DNA of 64,000 bases from Sycon ciliatum (Eukaryota; Porifera; Calcarea; Leucosolenida; Sycettidae). This document shows, piece after piece, positions 1 through 9,822 of the stretch. The translations under genes were made by a program, and so were the position numbers. The notes beneath the pieces were generated by a model, which made no database searches, was not told where the DNA came from, and saw only the letters and a list, made by a program, of their open reading frames with translations. Location: assembly GCF_964019385.1 (NCBI RefSeq), contig NC_088646.1:41608563-41672562 (forward strand), in the 5' to 3' direction. How positions within the stretch are numbered: position 1 is the first letter of the stretch; every line of letters begins with the position of its first letter.

Positions 1-16
1 ATCGAACAGATCTTAA

Positions 17-942
17 AGGGGCACTCCGGGAATTTTTTCGGTGGTGTGTTCTCTTCATGGGGGTCTTATATGGCCCCCAAGGAATGGGGAATCACAAAAA
101 CTAGACCCAAAAAGTCGATATATGAAGCCAGGGAGGGCCAAGTTTGTCTCCTCGTTTGATGGTTTTGATGACGTCACCTGTGATTAGTATTCAAATTCTC
201 TGCATTTGAAGATCTTAGTTGTTTGAATTTTCTGGTGATGAAGAACGATGTTTGGTCAACATTCCCAAGCTTCACAACTGCGAGCATACTCTAAGGAACC
301 TGAAGGACCTCCTGAGGTGCCCCTGGTAGAAGCGCAGCCTGATGAGGGCCAGGAAATTGGATCTGACGACTTCACTGGTCGACAAGGAAATAACGATTGG
401 TGTTCCTGCCAGAAATGTGGGGTGATGCAGAGGGCAGTCGATTACCTTCGCTGTATAGAGAGCGCTGCAGCTGTTAGCATTGACAGCCCTTTGACATGCG
501 TTACACATCTTCGCGTCAGCTTGTCTAAACAAAACTGTTCTGACCATATGCCTCACGGCGTATAGAGAATTTCGGGATCCTCGTACTCGGACCAGTGAAG
601 TCGTCCGCTTCAATCTCCTGGCCCTCATCAGGCTGCGCTTCTACCAGGGGCACATCAGGGGGTCCTTAGAGTATGTTCGCAGTTGTGAAGCTTGGGAGTG
701 TTGACCAAACATCGTTCTTCATCACCAGAAAATTCAAACAACTAAGATCTTCAAATGCAGAGAATTTGAATACTAATCACAGGTGACGTCATCAAAACCA
801 TCAAAAGAGGAGACAAACTTGGCCCTCCCTGGCTTCATATATCGACTTTTTGGGTCTAGTTTTCGCGATTCCCCATTCCTTGGGGCCATATAAGGCTCCC
901 ATGAAGAGAACACACAACCGAAAAAATTCCCGGAGTGCCCCT
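17..942. mobile_element. Kolobok-like TIR element with TTAA duplication
   Basis: A 926-bp element has long inverted arms (about 17-362 and 590-942) with tips AGGGGCACTCCGGGAA. TTAA lies directly outside both tips (13-16 and 943-946). TTAA duplication with AGGG-type tips is known for Kolobok/T2-MITE elements; piggyBac also uses TTAA but usually has CCC tips. It interrupts the RT region of G1, so it is younger than that element. Arms differ at a modest number of positions. The centre holds a cysteine-rich coding-like stretch, annotated separately. No transposase is seen. Confidence 0.8.
248..565 (+). pseudogene. P2X7-ballast-like cysteine-rich fragment inside the Kolobok-like element
   Basis: A 105-residue frame contains GNNDWCSCQKCGVM (about residues 47-60), then a Cys-containing CIE segment and a CVTHLR segment. 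This is the layout of the zinc-binding intracellular ballast domain of P2X7 (P2RX7_C), typically WCxCxxCxxM followed by CC.E and a later C. In the same register past the TAG at 563-565 one reads REFRDPRTRT, which resembles the YR.F continuation of the family, so the gene looks ended early. In invertebrates this domain is often found in multicopy single-exon genes. Here it lies between, and partly within, transposon arms, suggesting a captured or element-encoded gene. Binding of zinc is inferred from the cysteines only. Confidence 0.45.
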
Positions 943-1874
943 TTAAGTGGCATTCCTGGTGTCGTCATCTACATCGACGATATCTTGATTTCCGGCGAGT
1001 CACAACAAGATCATGATGACCGTCTCCGTACCGTTCTACAGCGCTTTTAACAAGCAGGCCTTCGTTTGAGCCGCGAGAAATGCGCCGTCTCTCAGCAGCA
1101 GGTTAGTTACCTTGGCTTCACTGTTAGTCAGCAAGGCATACAACCCACGAACGATAAGGTTCTTGCAATCATGAATGCCCCTAGGCCAACTGATGTTTCT
1201 GCTCTATGTTTTTTCCTGAGGTTCGTTAACTTCTTCGGGAGGTTCATCCCCAACTGCTCCACACTGCTAAGCCCTCCCAATTTTCTCATGAAGAAAGATG
1301 CTCCATTTGTGTGGTCTGACGATTGTGAAACCGCGTTCTGCAAAGTCAAGCAGTTCCTTGCCACCACTCCGGTCATGGCTCACTATGACCCTACGGTCCC
1401 ACTGGTGCTGGAGTGTGACGTGTCACCTACAGGTATCGGGGGCTGCCCTTGTGCACATCACGCCTGACCAATCTATCCGTCCTATTGTGTATGTGCCACA
1501 AGCGCTGTCACAAGCCGAGAATCACTACAGTCAAATAGAGCGCGAAGTTCTTGCGATTGTCTTTGCTGTTCGTCGCCTTCACCAGTATCTGTATGGCCGG
1601 CGATTCATCCTTCGAACGGATCATAAGCCATTGGTCAAGATCTTTGGACCGCATGAATCCCTCAGCAAGACATCTGCGTCCCGTCTACAGCGCTGGGCCG
1701 TCATCTTGGCTGAATAGCACGGTTGTACCTGCTCATGCTACACCAGAGGTGTCTCATGCATCTGCCGAAACTACGGCTGAAATGCCTGCTGTGCTTTTCC
1801 CTCCAAGTTCAGACACTGTAGCTGACTATGTCCCGGTCCCTGCATTATCTGTTGAGCCTGCTCTCACTTCTGCC

Positions 1875-2116
1875 TCCCGCTACCCGCTACCCTGCCTCCC
1901 GCTACCCTGCCTCCCGCTACCCTGTCTCCCGCTACCCTGTCTCCCGCTACCCTGTCTCCCGCTACCCTGTCTCCCGCTACCCTGTCTCCCGCTACCCTGT
2001 CTCCCGCTACCCTGTCTCCCGCTACCCTGTCTCCCGCTACCCTGTCTCCCGCTACCCTGTCTCCCGCTACCCTGTCTCCCGCTACCCTGTCTCCCGCTAC
2101 CCTGTCTCCCGCTACC
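1875..2116. repeat. 15-bp minisatellite in the G1 pol tail
   Basis: About 16 tandem copies of CCTGTCTCCCGCTAC; the first copies carry CCTGCCTCCC. The period is a multiple of three, so it is open in several frames (LPLPC, SRYPV and, on the other strand, GSGRQ). Those long frames are by-products of the repeat. Confidence 0.95.
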
Positions 2117-2255
2117 CGCTACAAACCTGTCAGAACTAGACGTGATCCAGACCAGTTGGATTTGTGAGTTGTTTGCCGCTGCAGTGCTCACATTATTATT
2201 ATTATTATTATTTATTTTATTTTATTTTTATTTATTTTTCTTAAAGGGGAAGGAT

Positions 2256-2508
2256 TGTTATAGACTGCATTTACATGCCGTCGCTGCATGCTGCTCTCTC
2301 GCTGCCTCTTCATACAATCTTCTCCATTCGCGCATGTCTACGGTATTCTCTCATCATGGCTGCTGGCCCTTACCTGGTTGCTCTGGGCATGCTCGGGCCA
2401 TTCTCTTGCTTACCTTCGTAATGAAAACTCCCACCAATAATTACTCCTGGTGTTGCTTGTGACTGTCGTGTGCCACAAGCATGCAGTAACTAAGTGTAAG
2501 TTATAACA
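2256..2508 (+). repeat. LTR-like block of G1
   Basis: 253 bp beginning TGTTATAGAC and ending GTTATAACA, so both TG...CA and a short inverted TGTTATA/TATAACA are present. It is preceded by a purine tract (AAAGGGGAAGGA) and followed by GTGGTGAGAAGG, which looks like the start of a 5' leader. Having a tract upstream and a leader-like stretch downstream suggests one LTR shared by two joined units. No second copy of this LTR is seen in the window. Confidence 0.6.
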
Positions 2509-3793
2509 GTGGTGAGAAGGAGAGCTCCGTCACGCGAAATTACGCATCTATGAGCGACATCCACAGAACCTCGGTTGGCTGCCGCTCAGCCCGTTCAGGA
2601 TGGCGATAGTTCTGTAGTTCGTGCTCTGCTGACTCAGTCCGAGACCATGACCACGGTAGACTGTGTTTTGTACCGTGACACGTTGCCATCGCTTGCCCGC
2701 CAGTTAGTGGTTCCGGTGGTTTTGCGCCCCTAATTTTTGGCCGAGGCGCACACTGGTCAAACATCTGGCCATTTTGGTTCAGACCGCACATTGGCTCGGC
2801 TTCGTAAAGTCGCAAACTGGCCGGGAATGTCGGTCGATGTCTCGGTGCTTTGTAAATGTTGTACAGTGTGCGAGCGTGGCAAAGATCCGCCTAGGGCTGC
2901 AAAAGCCCCGCTCGGCACTGTGCGTGTGGGTGCCCCGTTTGAGGTCATCGCCATGAATATCATGGGACCCCTACCTCTCACTGCTCGTGGTAATAAATAT
3001 ATCCTAGTGGTTGGGGACTATTTTTCTAAATGGGTTGAAATTCTTCCCCTGCAGGACATGAGAGCTGAGACGGTGGCGGACCTTTTGGTCGAACTGGTAT
3101 TTATGAAGTTTGGTGTCCCTAGCCAGTTGCACTCGGATCAGGGCCCAAATTTTGAGAGCCGTCTTATGTCATGCCTGTGTCAGTTGTTGGGGGTGTGTAA
3201 ATCCCGCACGACCCCATACCGGCCTCAATCCGATGGCTTGGTAGAGCGGGCCAATCGCACTATTCAGGTGGCTCTTCGGGCGTACGTTGAGGGTGATCAG
3301 GCCTCGTGGGACAAACATCTTTCCCTGGTGCAATTTGCCTACAATACAGGGGTCCACCGCTCTACCGGGTTTACTCCCCATTTGGCCCTGTTTGGGAGGG
3401 AGGCCCGTCTACCCTTGGACTTGTTGTTACCTCCACCTAATACCCCCGTGGAAGCCCCTTTGCCTGTGTACGTGTCCAATCTTCGGTCGTCTTTGGGTCG
3501 GGCTTTTGGCGTTGTACGTGGCCGCCTCGGTGTAGCCCACAGAGTGGCTAAGGCAGCGTACGATTGCCGAACTAAACTGCCCACGGTACAACCTGGGGAC
3601 TATGTTTGGCTCCATGCTGTTCTGCCCCCTGGGTCCAGCCCTTAGCTGTTCCGCCCCTGGACAGGTGGAAGTGGTGAAGGGAGTTGTGTGTGCTATTGTC
3701 CGGGTGGGTCCTCCCCCTTCACCCCGACGTGCTAAGCACCTGACTGTGCATGTGGATAGGTTGCGGGTGGTGCAGGGTAAGATGGTTGTTCCC
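2509..3793 (+). mobile_element. Ty3/gypsy relic G2, integrase part
   Basis: The frame at 2737-3645 encodes a Ty3/gypsy integrase. It has the zinc-binding end (AHTG..SGHFG, then CKCCTVC), the catalytic core with the first Asp position in the VIAMNIMGPL box, HSDQGPNF and GLVERANRT for the other two acidic residues, and a C-terminal part with QPGDYVWL. The basic VDRLRVVQGK segment follows near 3750. It is interrupted at 3793/3794 by the Gmr1-like insertion and resumes at 10664. It belongs to a different element from G1, judged by the intervening LTR. Broken, several breaks. Confidence 0.8.
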
Positions 3794-4081
3794 TGTGAAG
3801 GGCCTAGGGGAGGACACACCAACAACCCACTCTTGTCCGGCTAACCGACAACTAACCCTGAAGGGCTGTCATCCTTGTTATTTTATCTTGGTGTGTAAAG
3901 TTGTACAATATGTGAGTACTAGAAAAGGTACCGGTAGTACGGGAAGTAGTACGCAGCATGCTATTCTAATGTCATATATGGACAGGTGTAAATATGAGGA
4001 TGTGAAGGTTATAGTTACTGTATATGTATAAGTATAGGGATATTTAATGGCACCAAATGATATAGTTCCAATATCATCACA
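3794..4081 (-). repeat. 3' LTR of the Gmr1-like element
   Basis: 288 bp, reading TGTGATGATATTGG...CCTTCACA on the minus strand. I see no difference from the partner at 10371-10658. The TTCCC target duplication lies at 3789-3793. Confidence 0.95.
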
Positions 4082-4290
4082 CCATTCCCCTTCTCCGGTC
4101 ACAGATACCATCTGTGACATTGACTAAACGAGAAACAATAGATATAGGATGTAACGGCACTAAAGGATATAAAGGTACCATATCATCACACCATTCCCCT
4201 TCTCCGGTCCGAGATACCATCTGGGACAATGACTAAATGAAGAGAGAAACAATAGATGAAGAAGCTAGGAGCAACACAGCAGGAGAAGAA
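4082..4290 (-). repeat. Tandemly duplicated polypurine-tract region
   Basis: Directly inside the 3' LTR the minus strand reads GGAGAAGGGGAATGG, a polypurine tract. The block recurs 109 bp further in (from 4191), together with the first bases of the LTR (TGTGATGATA). So a 109-bp unit holding the tract and the LTR start is present about twice. Confidence 0.8.
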
Positions 4291-4292
4291 AG

Positions 4293-7200
4293 TCACATCT
4301 GGCGGGACAATGCATCGGCGTTGCCATTGAGAGCGCCAGGCCGGTGCACAACGGTGAAAGCGAACGGCTGCAGAGCAATGGCCCATCGGGCCACCCGAGC
4401 ATTGCCACTATGATGCTGAGCGATCCATTGAAGAGGGCGGTGGTCGGTAATCAAGGTGAAGCGTCTGCCGAGGAGATACGGAGCGAATTTGAGAATGGCC
4501 CACTTGAGGGCGAGACACTCCTTCTCGATGGTGGCATAACGGCGTTCACGGTCGAGGAGCTTGCGACTGGCATATGCTACGGGGTGTTCGGTGCCCTGGG
4601 CATCACGCTGGGTCAGGACAGCGCCCAAACCAACATCGGACGCGTCCGTGTGCAGGTAGAACTCCGCAGCAAAGTTCGGCGCAACAATGACCGGGTCGGA
4701 GACAAGGAGGCCTTTCAATTGAACGAAGGCCTGTGCAGCTGAGGTCGTCCAGTGGAGGGTGTTGGGGTGGCCCTTCGACGTCATGGCTACCAAGGGCTCC
4801 GCGATGGTTGAAAAGTGAGGAATGAGGCGACGATAGTAGCCGCACAACCCCAGGAAGGAACGCAGGGCCTTCTTGGTCGTGGGCTGTCGCCAATCGTCGA
4901 TGGCTTGCAACTTGCCAGGGTCCGCACGCACCCGACCATGACCAATCACATGGCCAAGGAAGGGAGTTTCGACCATACCCAATAAACACTTCTTCGGCTT
5001 CACAGTGAGCCCAGCGTCGTGAAGGCGACCAAGAACGTGGCGGAGCTGGACAAGATGGTCCTCAAAAGTCGGACTGAAGATGACGACATCGTCCAAATAC
5101 GCCAGGACAAACGGGAGACCAGCCAAGACGGTATCCATGCAACGCTGAAATGTTGCAGGCGCTCCATGGAGCCCGAATGGCATCATAGTGAACTCGTACA
5201 GGCCAAACGGTGTGGTGAAGGCCGTCTTGGCACACGCATCCTCTGCCAGAGGGATCTGCCAATACCCCCTGGACAGGTCAAGGGTGGAGAGAAACTGGGC
5301 AGACCCGACAGAGTCGAGGATCTCGTCCACCCGCGGCATCGGGTAACAGTCGAACTGGGCCACCTGATTAAGGGCACGGTAGTCGACACAGAAGCGGATC
5401 GAGGCGTCCTTCTTCGGCACAAGCACAACGGGTGAAGACCACGGACTGCGGGATGCGCGTATGACGCCCATGTCCAGCATTTCGTCGACGGCATCGCGGA
5501 CAACAGAATGGTGCGCAGCGGCAAGACGATATGGCCGGGAACGAATGGGTGTGGCGTCGCCAGTGTGGATGGAGTGAGCCACCACGGTCGTCTGGCCAGG
5601 CTGGGGTGAGAGGGTATCCTCAAACTCCGATAGCAGCATGTCGAGCTGTTGCCGCTGGTCCGGCGAAAGGTCGGGGTTAATGGTAGGACGGCCACCATCA
5701 ACGTGTAGAGGGGAGCAGTCGTCAAGCAGCAGCTCCGTGTCTGGGTCGTCCTCCGCCATAGGAACGGTGAAGGCCGCGAGCTGGGGCCGGCGAAACCGCC
5801 GCAGGAGGTTGATGTGGAAAACCCGATATCGCTTCGTGCGGTGGGGTCCCATGTCAATCTCATAATTGACCTTGTCGACCTTACGCCGAATAGGGTAAGG
5901 GCCTTGCCACACGGCTTCCATTTTGCGAGCCGAAGCCGGAAGCAAGAGCAGTACCTCGTCTCCCGGAGCAAATGTGCGTTCCCGACTCTGGCGGTCATAG
6001 TAGGCCTTCTGCCGTTGCTGCGCGGTGGCAAGGTGGGAGCCAGCCTCAGTCGATATGCGTTCAAGCCGGTCCCGCATGGTGAGGACGAACTGGGCAGTAG
6101 TGGTCCGGAGCTCCTCCGTTGGCTGAGCCCAAGCATCGCGCACGAGATCCAGCGGGCCGCGGACATGGCGGCCGTACAGGAGCTCAAATGGTGAGAAACC
6201 AGTGCTGGCTTGAGGCACCTCTCGATACGCAAATAAAGCATATGGGAGCACCTCGTCCCAACTTCGTGGCGCATCAGCAGCAAACCGACGAAGCATACCC
6301 TTGAGGGTACCATTGAACCGTTCGACGAGGCCATTGGTCTGTTGATGGTACGGAGTGGATGTGGTAAGCTGGATACGGAGTAAAGCAGCAACTTGTCGGA
6401 GGACGTCCGACGTAAAGTTGGAGCCTTGGTCGGAGAGGATTTTGTCTGGCAGTCCTACTCTGGAAAAGATGGATATCAACGCATCAGCCACGGTAGTCGA
6501 CTCAATATTGGAAAGAGCGACTGCCTCCGGATAGCGGGTTGCATAATCCACCAAGGTGAGGATGTACTTCTTGCCGGACTGCGTACGCTGCAATGGGCCG
6601 ATAATGTCAATAGCTACCACCCGGAAGGGCTCGCCAATAACAGGAAGAGGAACAAGTGGTGCCCGATCATGACGCAGAACACGGGCGGTGCGCTGACATG
6701 GTTCACAGGCGGAACAATACTGTGCGACATCTTGAAGAATCGTCGGCCACCAGAAACGGAGAAGAATCCTCTGGGATGTCTTCGCCTGTCCCATGTGGCC
6801 AGCCATGGGGACGGTGTGGCCGAGGTGCAGAATGGTGGATCTCCGTTCCGTGGGCAGAACCAACTGAAGGCGGTAGTAGGGGCTGGTGGTGTCCATCCCC
6901 GCTTCACCATCCGGTGAGTATTCCCGATAGAGGAGGCCCTGGCGAACACAGAAGGTACTGCCATTGACGGGCGTCTTGTGTCGGCCAGTAGCATAGTCCC
7001 AACATGGGCTAAGAGATGGGTCACGCCGTTGCTCGTCGGCGAAACGGGTGGCATCTGGCAAATCGGGTGCAGAGATAGGTGGCGGTGTCACCTCTGGTGT
7101 GCTAGATAGGTCCGCCGGCGGTGCACGCAAAGAAGCTGCATTCGAGGCCAACTCCTCAAACAGTTCATCCTCGAACGGGAAGATGTCGTGCAAACCAGCA

Positions 7201-8831
7201 GCACCAGTCGACTCAGGTGAAGCCTTGGCCTGTGCACGCGTAGAGACCAAGACGTCCGTGGCGGCTGGCTGACACAGCCGGACCAACTCATGTATGTGGG
7301 GCACATCACGGCCAAGCAACACGTGACGGGGCAGGTGCTCGGACACTGCTGCCTTGACATAGTACACCATGCCGTCGATGGTGATGGTCAGATCGGCCAT
7401 GGGGTAACTGGCCACATCACCGTGGGCACAACGAATGGAGGTAGTCTCACCAGACAAATCTTGGTCCCGGACCAAGGTCCTGTGTACCATGGTGCGGCCA
7501 CACGCGGTATCAACAACGATGCTCGGGACGTGGGTACCATTCACGTACCCAGCGACGGTGTACTCCGGTGCTGGTCCCATGGCGGCGCTGGGATTAGCGG
7601 GGGGCAACCGACCAGAGTCTACAGGTGGAGGGGGTGAGCAGAAATATGCTTCACCCAGCAGATCATCCTCATCCGGCAGCAAATGAACTGTACCAGCATC
7701 TTGGACTTCCTGATCTGGGCTGGAAAACAGAGCGGTGCGAGTGTGATTCGGACACTTAATAGCAATATGTCCCAGCTCACGACAATTATAGCAACGCGGC
7801 TGCGACATGGGGCGTCTCGGTGGTGGTGTGGGACGGTCAGGACGAGAAGTCACTGGGCGGTCAGATGACAAGTGGGTCTGACTGGGGTTAGCTGGGGAAG
7901 ATACTGGCCGGTCCCGCGCTGAGCCTGAGGTTGGTGCAGCCCAGCGAACTCGAGCAAGGTTGGATGACTCGGACGTCCGGTCTCGGGGTGACGCAAATGA
8001 CCCCTGCACCTGGGCACGTGCGTCAGTGTTCGGCAATGGTGCCCGTCGCTTAGAACAATCCCTGGCCATGTGGCCACGCTGCTGGCAAATGTGGCAGACA
8101 AGAGACTGTTCCCTGCCGCTGCTGAGACGACCACTGCTGGGCTCCTGTACGCGATCCCGTGCGTCAAGATAGTCCTGCGCTAGCGAAGCAGCCTGGTCGA
8201 GGGACGACGGTTTGCGTTCCCGCAGCCAAGTGCGTAAACCAAAAGGAAGCGCAGACAAGAACTGTTCCAGTAGGATCAACTCACATATGGCTTCGCGCGA
8301 GGATGCGGGGCTTAGCCAACGACTGCCAGTGTCACGGACACGGACGGCGAAGTCAATCATGGACTCCGAGCTCTGCAGCGTAGTGCCCCGAAATTTACGG
8401 CGGCTCGTTTCGGGGGTAACGGCATAGCGATGGAGAATGGCCTCCTTCACGCGGTCGTAGCTGTCAGCCTCAGTGGAGGCAAGTTCCGTGTATGCCAACA
8501 AGGCCTTGTCAGTCAGCTGGGGGCTTAGCAAATAGACCCAATCGTCCGGAGGAACTCTGTACGCCCGCATGGATCGTTCGAAACTGGTGAGGAATGCCTC
8601 AACATCGTCCCCAGGGCGCAGTTTAGCCAGTGGCACCTTCTGAGAGAATCGCCGTGTGGCCTGAGTGAGTTGCACTTGCGCCATTTGCGTGACCAACTGC
8701 GTGAGCATCGACAGCTGGGACGGCGAGTCGACATCGACATCGACATCGACATCGGTGGCGGAACGCTGTTCGTGTTCAGCCTCAGCCTCAGGCTCAGGCT
8801 CAGGGTTCTCAGCAGCAGGATCGATGTGCAC
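4293..8831 (-). CDS. Gag-Pol main frame of the Gmr1-like element
   Basis: A 1512-residue open frame. Parts in order: a capsid segment resembling SCAN (about residues 143-225, with the CELILLEQFLSALP core); two zinc knuckles CX2CX4HX4C (residues 246-259 and 347-360); an aspartic-protease-like segment (about 425-510); integrase zinc end (about 665-712) and core with Asp742, Asp801 and Glu837; a GPY/F-type module (about 972-1010, WQGPYPI...HINLLRRF); RT (about 1110-1290, YLDD at 1245-1248); RNase H (about 1390-1512, TDASDVG, TDHRPLQ). Its products would package, copy and integrate the element's RNA. The first Met follows an acidic low-complexity stretch (PEPEPEAEAE, DVDVDVDV); the true gag start is further upstream, beyond the MITEs. 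Confidence 0.92.
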   Translation of the reverse strand: MHIDPAAENPEPEPEAEAEHEQRSATDVDVDVDVDSPSQLSMLTQLVTQMAQVQLTQATRRFSQKVPLAKLRPGDDVEAFLTSFERSMRAYRVPPDDWVYLLSPQLTDKALLAYTELASTEADSYDRVKEAILHRYAVTPETSRRKFRGTTLQSSESMIDFAVRVRDTGSRWLSPASSREAICELILLEQFLSALPFGLRTWLRERKPSSLDQAASLAQDYLDARDRVQEPSSGRLSSGREQSLVCHICQQRGHMARDCSKRRAPLPNTDARAQVQGSFASPRDRTSESSNLARVRWAAPTSGSARDRPVSSPANPSQTHLSSDRPVTSRPDRPTPPPRRPMSQPRCYNCRELGHIAIKCPNHTRTALFSSPDQEVQDAGTVHLLPDEDDLLGEAYFCSPPPPVDSGRLPPANPSAAMGPAPEYTVAGYVNGTHVPSIVVDTACGRTMVHRTLVRDQDLSGETTSIRCAHGDVASYPMADLTITIDGMVYYVKAAVSEHLPRHVLLGRDVPHIHELVRLCQPAATDVLVSTRAQAKASPESTGAAGLHDIFPFEDELFEELASNAASLRAPPADLSSTPEVTPPPISAPDLPDATRFADEQRRDPSLSPCWDYATGRHKTPVNGSTFCVRQGLLYREYSPDGEAGMDTTSPYYRLQLVLPTERRSTILHLGHTVPMAGHMGQAKTSQRILLRFWWPTILQDVAQYCSACEPCQRTARVLRHDRAPLVPLPVIGEPFRVVAIDIIGPLQRTQSGKKYILTLVDYATRYPEAVALSNIESTTVADALISIFSRVGLPDKILSDQGSNFTSDVLRQVAALLRIQLTTSTPYHQQTNGLVERFNGTLKGMLRRFAADAPRSWDEVLPYALFAYREVPQASTGFSPFELLYGRHVRGPLDLVRDAWAQPTEELRTTTAQFVLTMRDRLERISTEAGSHLATAQQRQKAYYDRQSRERTFAPGDEVLLLLPASARKMEAVWQGPYPIRRKVDKVNYEIDMGPHRTKRYRVFHINLLRRFRRPQLAAFTVPMAEDDPDTELLLDDCSPLHVDGGRPTINPDLSPDQRQQLDMLLSEFEDTLSPQPGQTTVVAHSIHTGDATPIRSRPYRLAAAHHSVVRDAVDEMLDMGVIRASRSPWSSPVVLVPKKDASIRFCVDYRALNQVAQFDCYPMPRVDEILDSVGSAQFLSTLDLSRGYWQIPLAEDACAKTAFTTPFGLYEFTMMPFGLHGAPATFQRCMDTVLAGLPFVLAYLDDVVIFSPTFEDHLVQLRHVLGRLHDAGLTVKPKKCLLGMVETPFLGHVIGHGRVRADPGKLQAIDDWRQPTTKKALRSFLGLCGYYRRLIPHFSTIAEPLVAMTSKGHPNTLHWTTSAAQAFVQLKGLLVSDPVIVAPNFAAEFYLHTDASDVGLGAVLTQRDAQGTEHPVAYASRKLLDRERRYATIEKECLALKWAILKFAPYLLGRRFTLITDHRPLQWIAQHHSGNARVARWAIALQPFAFTVVHRPGALNGNADALSRQM

Positions 8832-8934
8832 GTGCGGGGCATGCGGACCTGCGGGTGTACGTGTACGACTAGTGCTGGCCTGCGCCTGATCACTCAGTTC
8901 GTGCGTACTACTACTAGGCCTAGGGTCTCCATAC

Positions 8935-9280
8935 TAGGCTTTTCCGGATTATGCGTTTTTTCTTGGTCTAAAATGGAAATGGAAAGTGTTTTGAAAAACC
9001 CCTATAAATCAAATTTTTTTCTAAAGAAAATGCAAAAATTTACCCAAAAAAGCACAAAAAATGCCACCGTTGCCATGGTAACAAAATGGCGACAGCTAGT
9101 CGCGTGACATTTGGCACCATGGTGATCATTCATGGTGATCGTGAAGTACCTATCGCTTGCAGGGAGTCGTAAAATACCGGTATTTTACGACTCCCTGGCG
9201 CAAAGTGGGTCAAAATGGACAAAATGCATTTTGACCCCCAAAATGCAAAAATATGCAAACACATAATCCGGAAAGGCCTA
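8935..9280. mobile_element. MITE with 8-bp target duplication
   Basis: 346 bp with inverted tips TAGGC(T/C)TTTCCGGATTATG at both ends and the 8-bp duplication CTCCATAC (8927-8934 and 9281-9288). An 8-bp duplication fits the hAT superfamily; the tips are close to but not a perfect hAT consensus. It contains a 38-bp perfect palindrome (9160-9197). Inserted in the gag leader of the Gmr1-like element. No coding capacity. Confidence 0.9.
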
Positions 9281-9466
9281 CTCCATACACGGGATCCTCA
9301 CCAAAAGCGACATGTACGGGCTGACGGTGGACGTGGACCGCTTTTGGCTCCGGAGTAGAGCATGCAACCTTAGTATGGCTATGTGTACGCCCAGTAGATC
9401 TACGAGTACGACGGCTAGCGGAAGCCAGTGCAGGTGCGTCATGCGTATGGTAAGTACTAGTAGTAG

Positions 9467-9822
9467 CAAGAGTCCATAACCCAAGAGTATGCAACTGTGA
9501 TTATGGGTGCATGCGTGGCGCGCTGCCTTCATTACGTAACTTGCCTTCATCACGCTCTGAAAGCATGCATTCAAACTCTCAATTTCTCGCACGAGCCCAT
9601 CCGTTTTTGCTCGATTCGTTTCAGTACCTACACAATCTCTGAATTCTGGCGCGTGAACTCCAGTTCCGTACGAAAGTTCATTTCAAACTAGAGGGAAAGT
9701 GCGGTGTTTGATTTTCCGCAGTGCGCGGACTGCAGCTGAATGATGTAATGAAGGCAGCGCGCCGCGCGGTCGGCCCATAGAAAAGAGATCACAGTTGCAT
9801 ACTCTTGGGTTATGGACTCTTG
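9467..9822. mobile_element. MITE with 35-bp perfect inverted tips
   Basis: 356 bp; tips CAAGAGTCCATAACCCAAGA and onward match perfectly in inverted orientation for 35 bp, and weaker matching continues to about 85 bp. The flanks are GTAGTAG on both sides, but they lie in a (TAG)n repeat, so the duplication length (7 bp as read) is uncertain. Inserted in the gag leader of the Gmr1-like element. Confidence 0.85.

Larger units (their letters stand above)
1..2508 (+). mobile_element. Ty3/gypsy-like LTR retroelement relic G1 (3' part)
   Basis: The translations show parts of a Ty3/gypsy pol of the K02A2.6/Mag-like sort. In order these are RT with the YIDDIL catalytic box near 970-990, the connection segment with YLGF and FIPN boxes, and RNase H with ECDVSPTGIG and TDHKPL near 1420-1640. 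Then come a Pro/Ser-rich tail ending in a basic RRDPDQLDL stretch near 2166, a short A/T-rich gap, a purine tract (about 2243-2254) and an LTR-like block. The 5' end lies outside the window. A Kolobok-like TIR element is inserted in the RT region. The copy is broken, with several breaks, and looks old. Family placement rests on motif reading only. Confidence 0.8.

Noticed and set aside
1551-2462. Long frames through the 15-bp repeat (LPLPC, SRYPV and GSGRQ polymers)
   Set aside because: The repeat period is a multiple of three, so frames stay open by arithmetic; no independent coding signal.
4344-8893. Many frames on both strands across the Gmr1-like pol
   Set aside because: Shadows of the GC-rich minus-strand Gag-Pol frame; none has a recognisable domain.
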